This document shows positions 42,180-53,069 of a stretch of DNA of 64,000 nt, piece after piece (position 1 is the first letter of the stretch; every line of letters starts with the position of its first letter). The position numbers were made by a program, and so were the translations under genes. Below the pieces are notes generated by a model. The model saw nothing but the letters and a program-made list of their open reading frames with translations. It was not told the origin of the DNA and searched no databases. The stretch is from Kitasatospora sp. MMS16-BH015. Lineage in GTDB: Bacteria > Actinomycetota > Actinomycetes > Streptomycetales > Streptomycetaceae. The DNA lies in NCBI RefSeq assembly GCF_002943525.1, contig NZ_CP025394.1, positions 5,704,001 through 5,768,000 of the forward strand. The letters run 5' to 3'.

Positions 42180-43724
42180 ATGAACGACGCACCGCCGGCG
42201 CAGACGCCGGTGACCATGAGCCACCGTCAGGTGCTCGAAGCCCTCTCCGGGCTGCTGCTCGGCCTCTTCGTGGCCGTGCTCTCCTCGACGGTGGTCTCCA
42301 ACGCCCTGCCCCGGATCCTCGGCGACCTGCACGGCGGCGAGTCCGCGTACACCTGGGTGGTCACCGCCGCGCTGCTCTCGCTCACCGCCTCCACCCCGAT
42401 CTGGGGCAAGCTCTCCGACCTGGTGAGCAAGAAGCTGCTGGTGCAGATCGGGCTCGTGATCTACATCGTCTCCTCGGCCTGCGCCGGCCTCTCGCAGAAC
42501 ATCACCGAGCTGATCACCTGCCGGGTCTTCCAGGGCATCGGCGCGGGCGGCGTCACCGCGCTGGCCCAGATCTGCCTGGCCGCCATGGTGCCGCCGCGCG
42601 AGCGCGGCCGGTACAGCGGGTACTTCGGCGCCGTCTTCGCGCTGGCCACCATCGGCGGGCCGCTGATCGGCGGGGTCGTGGTGGACACCAGCTGGCTGGG
42701 CTGGCGCTGGTGCTTCTACCTGGGCATCCCGTTCTCGCTGATCGCCATCGTGGTGCTGCAGCGCACCCTGCACCTGCCGGTGGTGAAGCGGAAGGCGAAG
42801 ATCGACTACCTCGGCGCACTGCTGATCACCGGCGCGGTGAGCCTGCTGATGATCTGGATCAGCCTGGCGGGCAAGAACTACGACTGGCTCTCCTGGCAGA
42901 CCGCCGCGATGGTCGGCGGCGGGCTCGCGCTGGCGGTGCTCTTCGTGCTGGCCGAGCGGCGGGCGGCCGAGCCGATCGTGCCGCTGAGCCTCTTCCGCCA
43001 CCGCACCGTCTCGCTGGCGGCCGGGGCCAGCGCGCTGGTGGGCATCGGGATGTACGGCGCGACCACCTTCCTGAGCCAGTACTTCCAGCTGGCCAAGGAG
43101 AAGTCGCCGACCATGGCCGGCATCCTGACCCTGCCGATGATCCTCGGCCTGGCCCTCTCCTCCACCCTGGCCGGCAAGCTGATCACCAAGTACGGCCGCT
43201 GGAAGGGCTTCCTGGTGGCCGGCACCTTCCTGCTGGCGGTCGGCTTCGGCCTGCTCGGCACGGTCAAGGACGACACCCCGTACGGGCTGCTCTCGCTCTA
43301 CATGGCCGCGACCGGCATCGGCCTCGGGCTGACCATGCAGAACCTCGTGCTGGCCGTCCAGAACACCGTGCCCCGGCACGAGCTCGGTGCCGCCAGCTCC
43401 ACCGTCACCTTCTTCCGCACCATGGGCGGGGCGATGGGCGTCTCGGCGCTCGGCGCGCTGCTGGCCAACCGGGTCTCCCACCACCTCGCCGCGGCCGGCC
43501 TGCACGGCGGCGGGAACGAGATCCCGGACCTGCACAAGCTGCCAGCTCCGGTGGTGCCGCTGGTGACGGACGCCTTCGGCCGCGGGGTCGGCTCGGTCTT
43601 CCTGGTGGCGGCGCCGTTCGCGCTGCTGGCCTTCCTGCTGGTGCTCCTGATCCGCGAAGCGCCGTTGAAGACGACGGTCGAGGAGGCAGCCGCTCAGCCG
43701 AAGTTGGAGCTCGTCCGGGACTGA
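42180..43724 (+). CDS. DHA2-family MFS drug exporter (14 helices)
   Basis: A 514-residue major facilitator of the EmrB/QacA group. Motif C-like and motif A regions are VLSSTVVSNALPRILGDLHG and LTASTPIWGKLSDLVSKKLL; LAAMVPPRERGRYSGYFGAV follows helix 4. About 14 hydrophobic segments can be counted. It exports lipophilic or antibiotic compounds using the proton gradient. The ATG at 42180 has GGAGG seven bases upstream. Controlled most likely by the MarR gene before it. A composite palindrome follows. Confidence 0.9.
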   Translation: MNDAPPAQTPVTMSHRQVLEALSGLLLGLFVAVLSSTVVSNALPRILGDLHGGESAYTWVVTAALLSLTASTPIWGKLSDLVSKKLLVQIGLVIYIVSSACAGLSQNITELITCRVFQGIGAGGVTALAQICLAAMVPPRERGRYSGYFGAVFALATIGGPLIGGVVVDTSWLGWRWCFYLGIPFSLIAIVVLQRTLHLPVVKRKAKIDYLGALLITGAVSLLMIWISLAGKNYDWLSWQTAAMVGGGLALAVLFVLAERRAAEPIVPLSLFRHRTVSLAAGASALVGIGMYGATTFLSQYFQLAKEKSPTMAGILTLPMILGLALSSTLAGKLITKYGRWKGFLVAGTFLLAVGFGLLGTVKDDTPYGLLSLYMAATGIGLGLTMQNLVLAVQNTVPRHELGAASSTVTFFRTMGGAMGVSALGALLANRVSHHLAAAGLHGGGNEIPDLHKLPAPVVPLVTDAFGRGVGSVFLVAAPFALLAFLLVLLIREAPLKTTVEEAAAQPKLELVRD

Positions 43725-43738
43725 GTGGGACAGAAAAG

Positions 43739-43887
43739 CAGGGGCGCGGGGAACTGCGCGGCCGGCTCCGGACACTCCTGTCGTCTTACGCAGATGCCCA
43801 CTTGCACTGTCCGATGACGGTGCAAGTGGGCATCTGTGCGATCTGCGGCGAGCTACCGGGCCGGGCGCGCAGTCCCCGCGCCCCCGG
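43739..43887. repeat. Composite palindromic repeat with nested hairpin (copy 2)
   Basis: Outer arms CAGGGGCGCGGGGAACTGCG (from 43739) and GCGCAGTCCCCGCGCCCC (to about 43885) surround a perfect 17-base inner stem CAGATGCCCACTTGCAC (43791-43807) / complement (43820-43836). It lies between the convergent exporter and small membrane-protein genes. The inner module matches copy 1. Confidence 0.88.
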
Positions 43888-43899
43888 TGGTGCAACTGG

Positions 43900-44139
43900 C
43901 TACGCCGCGATCAGGGAGAGGCCGTAGAGGACGACCGCTGCGCAGGCGGCGAAGCAGACTCCGGCCGTGGCCAGGGCGGCGCCCGCCTTGGTGGTGTTGC
44001 GGGTCTCGCCGGCGAGGGCGTTCTCCCGGGCAGAGAGGGCCATGATGCCGACCGCGAAGACGGCGACCACGGCGACGGTGACGACCACGCTGACTCCGGC
44101 GGTCTGGGCCAGGGCGGCCCACTTGATGCTCATGCTCAT
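43900..44139 (-). CDS. Small two-helix membrane protein beside PiT
   Basis: A 79-residue protein with two hydrophobic helices (VSVVVTVAVVAVFAVGIMAL and ALATAGVCFAACAAVVLYGL). It starts 19 bp after the pit stop with GGAAGG before the ATG, so it is co-transcribed with the phosphate transporter. The same arrangement occurs at PiT genes of other streptomycetes as I recall. It may be a small regulatory subunit. No further motif. Confidence 0.78.
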   Translation of the reverse strand: MSMSIKWAALAQTAGVSVVVTVAVVAVFAVGIMALSARENALAGETRNTTKAGAALATAGVCFAACAAVVLYGLSLIAA

Positions 44140-44158
44140 CGGTTGCTGCCTTCCGGGC

Positions 44159-45316
44159 TCAGGCCGCGACGGTGGTCGCGGGAGCGGTGGTGGCGGTCGG
44201 GACCTCGACCGGGGTGACCTCGTTGACGTTGCCCGAGTGGACAGGCTGGCGGCGGGAGATCACGTACATCGCGGCGGAGCCGGCGACCAGCACCACGCCG
44301 ACCAGCAGGACGCCCCAGGTGCCCTTGTCCGCGACGAAGGCGGCGGCGCCGGAGACCACGGCGGCGGCCGGCAGGGTCAGGCCCCAGGCGTAGACCATGC
44401 GGCGGGCCATCGACCAGCGGACGGTGCCGCCCGGCTTGCCGAGGCCGGCGCCCATGATGCCGCCGGAGCAGACCTGGGTGGTGGAGAGGCCGTAGCCCAT
44501 GTGCGAGGAGGTGAGGATGACCGTGGCGGCGGCCGACTCGGAGGCGAAGCCCTGGGTGGGCTGGATGTCCGTGAGGCCCTTGCCCATCGAGCGGATGATG
44601 CGCCAGCCGCCCATGTAGGTGCCGAGCGCGATGGCCGCACCGGCGCTGACGATGACCCAGGTGGGGGGCAGCGCGTGCTTGGGCAGGGCGCCGACCGAGA
44701 CCAGCGTCAGGGTGATGATGCCCATGGTCTTCTGCGCGTCGTTGGTGCCGTGCGCGAGCGAGATCAGCGAGGCCGAGAAGACCTGGCCCTTGCGGAAGCC
44801 CTTGGCGGTGGACTCCTCGTTGCTCCTGCGGGTGATCCGGTACGCCAGCTTGGTGGCGGCCCAGGCCGCCGCACCGGCGACGATCGGGGAGGCGACGGCG
44901 GGGATCAGGATCTTGGAGACCACCACGCCGAAGTTCACGCCGTTCATCCCTACACCCACGATGGTGGCGCCGATCAGGCCGCCGTACAGCGCGTGCGAGG
45001 AGCTGGAGGGCAGGCCGCGCAGCCAGGTCAGCAGGTTCCACAGGATGGCGCCTGCCAGGGCCGCGAAGATGATCGACGGCTGGATGCCGACCTTCTCGTT
45101 GACGATGCCACCGGAGATGGTGGTGGCGACCTTCACGGAGAGGAAGGCACCCGCGAAGTTGAGGACCGCGGCGACGGTGACCGCGACCTTGGGCTTGAAG
45201 GCTCCCGTGGCGATGGACGTGGCCATCGCGTTGGCGGTGTCGTGGAAGCCGTTCGTGAAGTCGAAGGCGAGCGCCGTGATGATCACAACGGCCACCAGGA
45301 ACGTGATGTGTTCCAT
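44159..45316 (-). CDS. pit: Low-affinity inorganic phosphate transporter (PiT family)
   Basis: A 385-residue PiT transporter. The two inverted signature repeats are FDFTNGFHDTANAMATSIAT near the start and SLAHGTNDAQKTMGIITLTL in the middle. About ten helices. It carries metal-phosphate complexes with protons. ATG at 45316 is preferred over a TTG six bases upstream. A PHO box lies 64 bp upstream, so the operon is probably under PhoP control. Confidence 0.93.
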   Translation of the reverse strand: MEHITFLVAVVIITALAFDFTNGFHDTANAMATSIATGAFKPKVAVTVAAVLNFAGAFLSVKVATTISGGIVNEKVGIQPSIIFAALAGAILWNLLTWLRGLPSSSSHALYGGLIGATIVGVGMNGVNFGVVVSKILIPAVASPIVAGAAAWAATKLAYRITRRSNEESTAKGFRKGQVFSASLISLAHGTNDAQKTMGIITLTLVSVGALPKHALPPTWVIVSAGAAIALGTYMGGWRIIRSMGKGLTDIQPTQGFASESAAATVILTSSHMGYGLSTTQVCSGGIMGAGLGKPGGTVRWSMARRMVYAWGLTLPAAAVVSGAAAFVADKGTWGVLLVGVVLVAGSAAMYVISRRQPVHSGNVNEVTPVEVPTATTAPATTVAA

Positions 45317-45379
45317 ACCCAAACAATCGTCGTAGTTGTCGTACTGACGCTGATGTCATGGGCGACGGTAGGGACGGTT

Positions 45380-45397
45380 GGTGAACAGAAGGTGAAC
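45380..45397 (-). promoter_or_regulatory. PHO box upstream of pit
   Basis: On the minus strand, two GTTCACC units (plus-strand GGTGAAC at 45380-45386 and 45391-45397) repeat with exactly 11-bp spacing, the PhoP direct-repeat-unit pattern of Streptomyces. The pair lies 64-81 bp upstream of the pit start. Binding is inferred. Confidence 0.78.
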
Positions 45398-45696
45398 TGG
45401 AACGGGAATCCCAGCGCCGACGGTGTCAGGTGGATGGATCAGAGGCTGCCGGGGGGTGTCGAAAGCCGCCGTGACGTGCGGTTTTATGGCGAGATGCCCG
45501 CTTTGGTCCGGGTATGGTGAGACCTGTCTCACAGTGGGTCTGACGCTTCCTTAGAATTTCGTCAGATCGTATGGATACCCCCTGTCTGCTTCCGGCGGGC
45601 CCGTGACAGGATTCGCTGGGCAGGACGGGGTACTACCGGGTAGTACAGCGGCGCGGAACGCCCGGCAGAGGCCGGGTTCACGGGAGGGCGGGGCCG

Positions 45697-47205
45697 ATGG
45701 GGGCTGGACAGCGCACGGAGGCAGGCGGCGGGCTCGCCGGACGCGGCACGCGCCCGTGGGTGCGCGCCGCGCTGCGCTGCGGAGCCGTGCTGGCCGTCGC
45801 CTCGCTCGCGCTGCCGCTCGGCACCGCCGCGTACGCCGCCCCCGCCCCGACGCCCACCATCACGGTGGCCGCCGGCGCCGACCCGCTGGCCGACGCCAAG
45901 GCCACCCTCGGCCCGATGCTCGACCGGCTGCACCAGCTCTACCAGGACGCCGAGCTGGCCACCGACAAGTACAACGGCGCCGTCGCCGAGCTGGCCAAGG
46001 AGCAGGCGGCCGTGACCGACCTGCGCGCCCGGGTCTCCCGCCAGCAGAGCGCGGTGGACGCCGGCACCGACCTCGCCTCGCTGCTCGCCGCCGCCCAGTA
46101 CCGCAACGGGAACGCCTCCGAGTACGCCGACCTGCTGCTCGCCAAGGACCCGTACGAGGCCGTGATGATCGCCGAGCTGCTGGCCGCGGCCGGCCGCTCG
46201 CAGTCGGTCTTCCTCGACAAGCTCAAGACCGACCGCAGCACGCTCAACGAGCTCCAGGCCCAGGCCGAGCAGGCGCTGATCAAGTCCACCGCGCTCACCG
46301 CCCAGCAGGCCCAGGCCAAGGAGGACGTGGCCAAGCGGCTGGCCGAGGTCGAGCAGATGGTCGCCTCGCTGACCGGCGCCCAGCGGGACGAGCTGGCCCA
46401 GCTGGAGAAGCAGCAGGCCGACGCCTCCCAGCTCGCCTTCCTCGCCTCCGGCGCCCTCGGCAAGGGCGAACGCACCCCCTCGGCGGCCGGCCGCAAGGCC
46501 GTCGCCTTCGCGATGGCTCAGCTCGGCAAGGACTACGAGTGGGGCGCGGAGGGTCCGAACACCTACGACTGCTCCGGGCTGACCTCGCAGGCCTGGCTGA
46601 GCGCCGGCGTGCAGATCCCGCGGACCAGCCAGGAGCAGTGGGCCCAGCTCAAGCACGTGCCGCTCAACCAGCTGCGCCCGGGCGACCTGATCCTCTACCA
46701 CGAGGACGCCTCGCACGTGGCGATCTACATCGGCGGCGGGCTGGTCACCCAGGCGCCGCACACCGGCGCCGTGGTCAAGGTCTCGCCGATCGGCATGAGC
46801 CCGATCCTCGGCGCGGTCCGGCCCGACCCGGATTCGACGGCGGACGACGCGGGCGGCCAGTGGACCGTCCCGCCGATCCCCCAGGGCGCCGACGGGGCCA
46901 CCCCGATCCAGCCCACCAAGCCGGTCAACCTCCCGACGCCCACGCCCGCTCCGCCGACGCCCACCGCCGGGCCGGTGACCAAGCCTCCGGTGACGCCGAC
47001 GCCCACCGGCAAGCCTCCGGTGACCCCGACTCCGGCGCCGACCCCGACCACGCCGACTCCGACGGCCCCGACCACGCCGGGCACTCCGACGACTCCGGGG
47101 ACTCCGACTCCGACTCCGACGCCTTCGCCCAGCAGCTCGGATTCGGCTTCGGCGTCCAGCTCGGTCTCGGCCTCCGGTTCGGGTTCGGCTTCTCCTACGA
47201 GCTGA
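45697..47205 (+). CDS. Secreted NlpC/P60 cell-wall endopeptidase
   Basis: A 502-residue secreted protein. A long signal peptide (hydrophobic core AVLAVASLALPLGTAAYAA) is followed by a coiled-coil region (about 65-255) and an NlpC/P60 domain (about 265-375). The catalytic Cys is in NTYDCSGLTSQAWL, the His in DASHVAIYIGGG. A Pro/Thr-rich tail of repeated PTP and TPTG units (about 400-475) ends in a Ser/Ala stretch. It should cut stem peptides of peptidoglycan outside the cell; the tail probably spans the wall. No sorting signal. The preceding 380 bp contain the divergent pit control region. Confidence 0.92.
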   Translation: MGAGQRTEAGGGLAGRGTRPWVRAALRCGAVLAVASLALPLGTAAYAAPAPTPTITVAAGADPLADAKATLGPMLDRLHQLYQDAELATDKYNGAVAELAKEQAAVTDLRARVSRQQSAVDAGTDLASLLAAAQYRNGNASEYADLLLAKDPYEAVMIAELLAAAGRSQSVFLDKLKTDRSTLNELQAQAEQALIKSTALTAQQAQAKEDVAKRLAEVEQMVASLTGAQRDELAQLEKQQADASQLAFLASGALGKGERTPSAAGRKAVAFAMAQLGKDYEWGAEGPNTYDCSGLTSQAWLSAGVQIPRTSQEQWAQLKHVPLNQLRPGDLILYHEDASHVAIYIGGGLVTQAPHTGAVVKVSPIGMSPILGAVRPDPDSTADDAGGQWTVPPIPQGADGATPIQPTKPVNLPTPTPAPPTPTAGPVTKPPVTPTPTGKPPVTPTPAPTPTTPTPTAPTTPGTPTTPGTPTPTPTPSPSSSDSASASSSVSASGSGSASPTS

Positions 47206-47211
47206 ACCACC

Positions 47212-47283
47212 GGGGGCGCGGGGAACTGCGCGATCAGCCCTCTACGGAGGTGCAGGGCTGGTCGCGCAGTTCCCCGCGCCCCT
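47212..47283. repeat. Long palindromic terminator-like repeat
   Basis: Thirty-base arms (47212-47241 and 47254-47283; core GGGGAACTGCGCGATCAGCC) with about two mismatches and a 12-base loop. Same arm family as the composite repeats but without the inner module. It lies between convergent genes, six bases from one stop and four from the other, and likely terminates both. Confidence 0.85.
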
Positions 47284-47287
47284 GGCT

Positions 47288-49558
<2,271 letters not shown>

Positions 49559-49757
49559 GGCCGTTGCTCCTCCTGCTCGGGGCCCGGCGTCGTCGTCGGA
49601 CCGCTCCACCTGCATCGTAGGCACAGCCGGTGGCCGGGGAGGAGGCCCCGGTGGGGCGCTGATGCGGCCCCGGTGGGGCGCGGCCGGGGCACTGGAGGGT
49701 GTGCGGGCGGCCTGGGTAGGGTGAACTCGATTCCGGGCGCGAGGGGTTGGGGGAGCG

Positions 49758-50978
49758 ATGCGGGCCGGTGACGTGCTGGACGGGACGTACCTGCTGATCG
49801 GCGAGATCGGCCGGGGCGGTTTCGGGGTGGTCTGGCGGGCCGAGGACCAGGCCCTGGAGCGGGAGGTGGCGGTCAAGACCATCTCCGGCCGGGGCGGGGT
49901 GGAGCCCAAGGACATCGAGCGGTTCAAGTCCGAGGCCAGGGCGGTGGCCCGGCTCAACCACCCGAACATCGTCACCCTGCACACCCAGGGCGAGACGGTG
50001 GTGGCCGGGGCGAGCTGGCACTACCTGGTGATGGAGCTGGTGCCCGGCCGCTCGCTGGCCGCCGAGCCGGCGGCGGGCCGCCCGGCGCTGCCGGTGGCGC
50101 TCGGCCGACTGGCCCAGGTCTGCGCCGCGCTGGCGGCCTCGCACCGGGCCGGGGTGGTGCACCGGGACATCAAGCCGGAGAACATCATGATCACCGAGGA
50201 GGGCACCGTGAAGGTGCTCGATTTCGGCATCGCCCGGCTGGCCGGTGCCACCGGCAGTCTCACCACGGTGGGCAGCGTGATCGGCAGCCCGCACTACCTG
50301 GCCCCCGAGCGCTGGCGGGGCAGCCCCGGCGATCCGGCGGTGGACGTCTACGCGGTGGGCTGCCTGCTGTACGAACTCTGCACCGGCAAGCGGGCGTTCG
50401 CAGCCGGGGACGTGGTGGAGGTGATGCGTCGGCACGTGGACGGCCCGGTGCCCCGGCCGCGGGCGCTGGTGCCCGAACTGCCCGAGGCGCTGGACCGGTT
50501 GACCGCCCGGCTGCTCGACAAGGACCCGGCCCGGCGTGGCAGTGCGGCCGAGGTGCGGGAGGAACTGCTCGCGCTGGCCGCCGAGTTGTCCCGCCCGCCG
50601 GTGGACCTGCGGGCCCGGGCGGACGCCGCCTGGTCGCTGGGCACGGGCGGCGACCCGCATGCGGCGGTGGCCGAACTGCGCTCCCTGATAGGCGAGTTCG
50701 CCGCCGAGTACGGCCGGGCCGACCCGCGCACGCTCCGTACCGGCCAGGACCTGGCGGTCTGGCTGGCCGCCGCGGGCGAGCCGGCGGCGGCCGTCGGGCT
50801 GCTCCGCGAGCTCGGCCCGCTGGCCCCGACCGGTGGCCCGGCCGCGGTGCTCGCTGCCGACCTCGCGGCCGAGCTGGCCCGGCTGGAGCGCGGACTGCCC
50901 CGGGGCACGGCGGTGCCTACCGGCCAGTACGCGCTGCTGGCAGCCGGGGGCCGGGGTGTCAAGAGTGCGGGTGCCTGA
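49758..50978 (+). CDS. Serine/threonine protein kinase, soluble
   Basis: A 406-residue kinase. Glycine loop IGEIGRGGFGVVWRAED, VAIK-type lysine in REVAVKTI, catalytic VVHRDIKPENIMI, DFG in KVLDFGIARLAGA and APERW in the P+1 loop. The domain ends near residue 275; the rest is a helical TPR-like region (DPHAAVAELRSLIGEFAAEY) with no membrane helix or PASTA repeat. It phosphorylates unknown proteins in the cytosol. ATG behind GGGGGAG. It stands alone between the oxidoreductase (divergent) and an FAH gene. Confidence 0.92.
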   Translation: MRAGDVLDGTYLLIGEIGRGGFGVVWRAEDQALEREVAVKTISGRGGVEPKDIERFKSEARAVARLNHPNIVTLHTQGETVVAGASWHYLVMELVPGRSLAAEPAAGRPALPVALGRLAQVCAALAASHRAGVVHRDIKPENIMITEEGTVKVLDFGIARLAGATGSLTTVGSVIGSPHYLAPERWRGSPGDPAVDVYAVGCLLYELCTGKRAFAAGDVVEVMRRHVDGPVPRPRALVPELPEALDRLTARLLDKDPARRGSAAEVREELLALAAELSRPPVDLRARADAAWSLGTGGDPHAAVAELRSLIGEFAAEYGRADPRTLRTGQDLAVWLAAAGEPAAAVGLLRELGPLAPTGGPAAVLAADLAAELARLERGLPRGTAVPTGQYALLAAGGRGVKSAGA

Positions 50979-51135
50979 TTCGTCATGTCCGGAACTTGGA
51001 TGAATTGATAGGAACTGGCCGAGGGATTGCCTCTGGTTCGCAGGTGGAGCTCGTTGATATACCTCGGATGCATAAGACGGGAGAGGTGTGTGCGGCCTCC
51101 CCGGCGGATGCGACGAACCAGGTAGGTGATGGGCA

Positions 51136-51987
51136 GTGAAGCTCCTCCGTGTAGGCCCTCCGGGCGGCGAGCGCCCGGTCGTGCTGGGCCAGGACGGCGC
51201 CGCGTACGACCTCTCGGTCAGGACTCCGGACATCGACGGCGCCTTCCTCGCCGGCCTCGATCCGGCCGAGCTCGGCCGGGCGGTGGCCTCGGGTGCGCTG
51301 CCGCGCACCGAGATCGAGGGCGAGCGGGTCGGCGCCCCGGTGGTGCGGCCCGGCAAGGTGGTCGGGATCGGGCTCAACTACCGCGACCACGCGGCCGAGG
51401 CGGGCGCCCAGCTGCCCGCCGAGCCGGTGATCTTCCTCAAGCCGAGCTACACCGTGGTCGGCCCGGAGGACGAGGTGCTGGTGCCGCGCGGCGGCGAGAA
51501 GACCGACTACGAGGTCGAGCTGGCCATCGTGATCGGCCGCACCGCCCGGTACCTGGAGAGCCACCAGGCCGCCGAGGCCGTGATCGCCGGGTACGCGGCC
51601 GTCAACGACGTGACCGAGCGGGCCTTCCAGTTCGATCGGGGCGGCCAGTGGGACAAGGGCAAGTCGGCCGAGACCTTCACCCCGCTCGGCCCCTGGCTGG
51701 TCACCCCGGACGAGGTGGGCGACCCGCAGCGGCTCAGGCTGCGGCTCTGGGTCAACGGCGAGCTGCGACAGGACGGCAACACCGAGAAGATGATCTTCCC
51801 GGTGCTCGAACTGGTCCGCTACGTCAGCCACTTCATGGTGCTGGAGCCCGGTGACGTGATCATCACCGGCACCCCGGCGGGCGTCACCCTCGGCCACCCG
51901 GGCGCCGCCTTCCTGCGGCCCTCCGATGTGGTCGAGCTCGAAGTGCAGGGCCTCGGCCGGCAGCGTCAGGTCTTCGGCAAGGCCTGA
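51136..51987 (+). CDS. Fumarylacetoacetate hydrolase-family protein
   Basis: A 283-residue enzyme. An N-terminal cap domain precedes the FAH fold with KVVGIGLNYRDHAAEAGAQL (catalytic His), PVIFLKPSYTVVGPED, the metal-binding YEVELAIVIGRTA and TGTPAGVTLG. Family members cleave C-C bonds in acylpyruvates or decarboxylate oxaloacetate with Mg. GTG start at 51136. The preceding 157 bp hold no gene. The next gene is a convergent TetR, 51 bp away. Confidence 0.9.
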   Translation: MKLLRVGPPGGERPVVLGQDGAAYDLSVRTPDIDGAFLAGLDPAELGRAVASGALPRTEIEGERVGAPVVRPGKVVGIGLNYRDHAAEAGAQLPAEPVIFLKPSYTVVGPEDEVLVPRGGEKTDYEVELAIVIGRTARYLESHQAAEAVIAGYAAVNDVTERAFQFDRGGQWDKGKSAETFTPLGPWLVTPDEVGDPQRLRLRLWVNGELRQDGNTEKMIFPVLELVRYVSHFMVLEPGDVIITGTPAGVTLGHPGAAFLRPSDVVELEVQGLGRQRQVFGKA

Positions 51988-52038
51988 TCCCGACCGGGTC
52001 TGACCCTTGGCACGGGGGTCAGGCCGACCGGTGCCGTA

Positions 52039-52887
52039 TCAGGCAGACCGGTTTCGTAGCTTCCCCAACTCCCTGAGCCGCCCAGCCAGTTCGCCGGCCG
52101 CACTGCCCGGCGCCTCCAGCGTCAGCAGCAGTTCGAGCACCCGCGCCGCCTGGTCGTCGTGCGCCGCCGTCGCGGCCGTCATCGCGATGAACTCGTCCAC
52201 CAGCCAGTCCCGCAGGGACTCGCGCGGGATCTGCCGCCCCTCGTCCAGCCAGGTCAGCGAGGCGCCCTCGACCACCGAGATCCACGAGCGCACCAGCAGC
52301 GTCAGCCGGGGCCCGGCCTCCCGCACGCCCAGGTACCGGAGCGTGCGCCGCAGTGCCACCCGCCGCACCTCGTCCACGATCGCCGAGGTCCGCGCCGTCT
52401 CCACCACCGAACCGCCGCGCAGCAGCGCGCCGTAGCCGGTGCCGTGCTCGGCCACGAAGGAGAAGTAGCTGTCCAGCACCGCCGCCAGCTGCTCGCTCGG
52501 CGGCCCCGCGGTGGTGATGGAGAACCGGCTGGTCAGCTCCTCGGCCGCGCTGCGCAGCGCCGCCTCGTACAACTGCTGCTTGCCGCCGCCGAAGTAGCGG
52601 TAGACCAGCGGCCGGGAGGCGCCGGCGGCCTCGGCCACGTCGTCCAGGCTGACCTCCTCCGGCGGCCTGGAGCTGAACAGCTCCAGGGCCACCGCGATCA
52701 GCTGCTCGCGCCGCTGCTGGACGGGCAGCCGACGGTAGCCGGCGCGTCTGGCACGGCCGCCGCCCTCGGGCGAGTCCGGCGAGGCCGGAGCGGCCGGAGC
52801 GGGCACGGCGGGAGCGGGCGTGGCCGGAGTGGGGGAGTCCGGAGTGAGCGCTGCACTGGCTGCCATGGCGGTCAGCGTAATGGCCAT
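52039..52887 (-). CDS. TetR-family regulator
   Basis: A 282-residue TetR protein, long for the family because of a Pro/Ala/Ser-rich start of about 50 residues. The helix-turn-helix is VSLDDVAEAAGASRPLVYRYFGGGKQQLYE (read in two parts: DDVAEAAGASRP, LVYRYF). The ligand domain runs from about 105. The start is uncertain: ATGs at 52887 and 52866 both lack a strong ribosome site. It is divergent from the DUF885 peptidase gene by 182 bp and could control it. Confidence 0.87.
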   Translation of the reverse strand: MAITLTAMAASAALTPDSPTPATPAPAVPAPAAPASPDSPEGGGRARRAGYRRLPVQQRREQLIAVALELFSSRPPEEVSLDDVAEAAGASRPLVYRYFGGGKQQLYEAALRSAAEELTSRFSITTAGPPSEQLAAVLDSYFSFVAEHGTGYGALLRGGSVVETARTSAIVDEVRRVALRRTLRYLGVREAGPRLTLLVRSWISVVEGASLTWLDEGRQIPRESLRDWLVDEFIAMTAATAAHDDQAARVLELLLTLEAPGSAAGELAGRLRELGKLRNRSA

Positions 52888-53069
52888 GAGCCCTGCTGAC
52901 CCGTGTCCGAGCAGGTGGAATACCGGCCGGGGGCGGCCGGGTGGCCGCGCGGCGGGGGCGGGTGGCCGCCTGGCGAGGGGCGGGTGGCCGAGCGGCTGAG
53001 GGTCGCCCGGGTGGTCAAAGCTGACCCAAAGAGGCTTGCAAACCGGCCGAGCTGCGAAAAGATGGCCCG

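Noticed and set aside
45900..47205. Possible CRISPR-like or tandem DNA repeat in the NlpC/P60 tail
   Set aside because: The repetition follows Pro/Thr codons in frame with varied lengths and no spacers; it is a protein linker.
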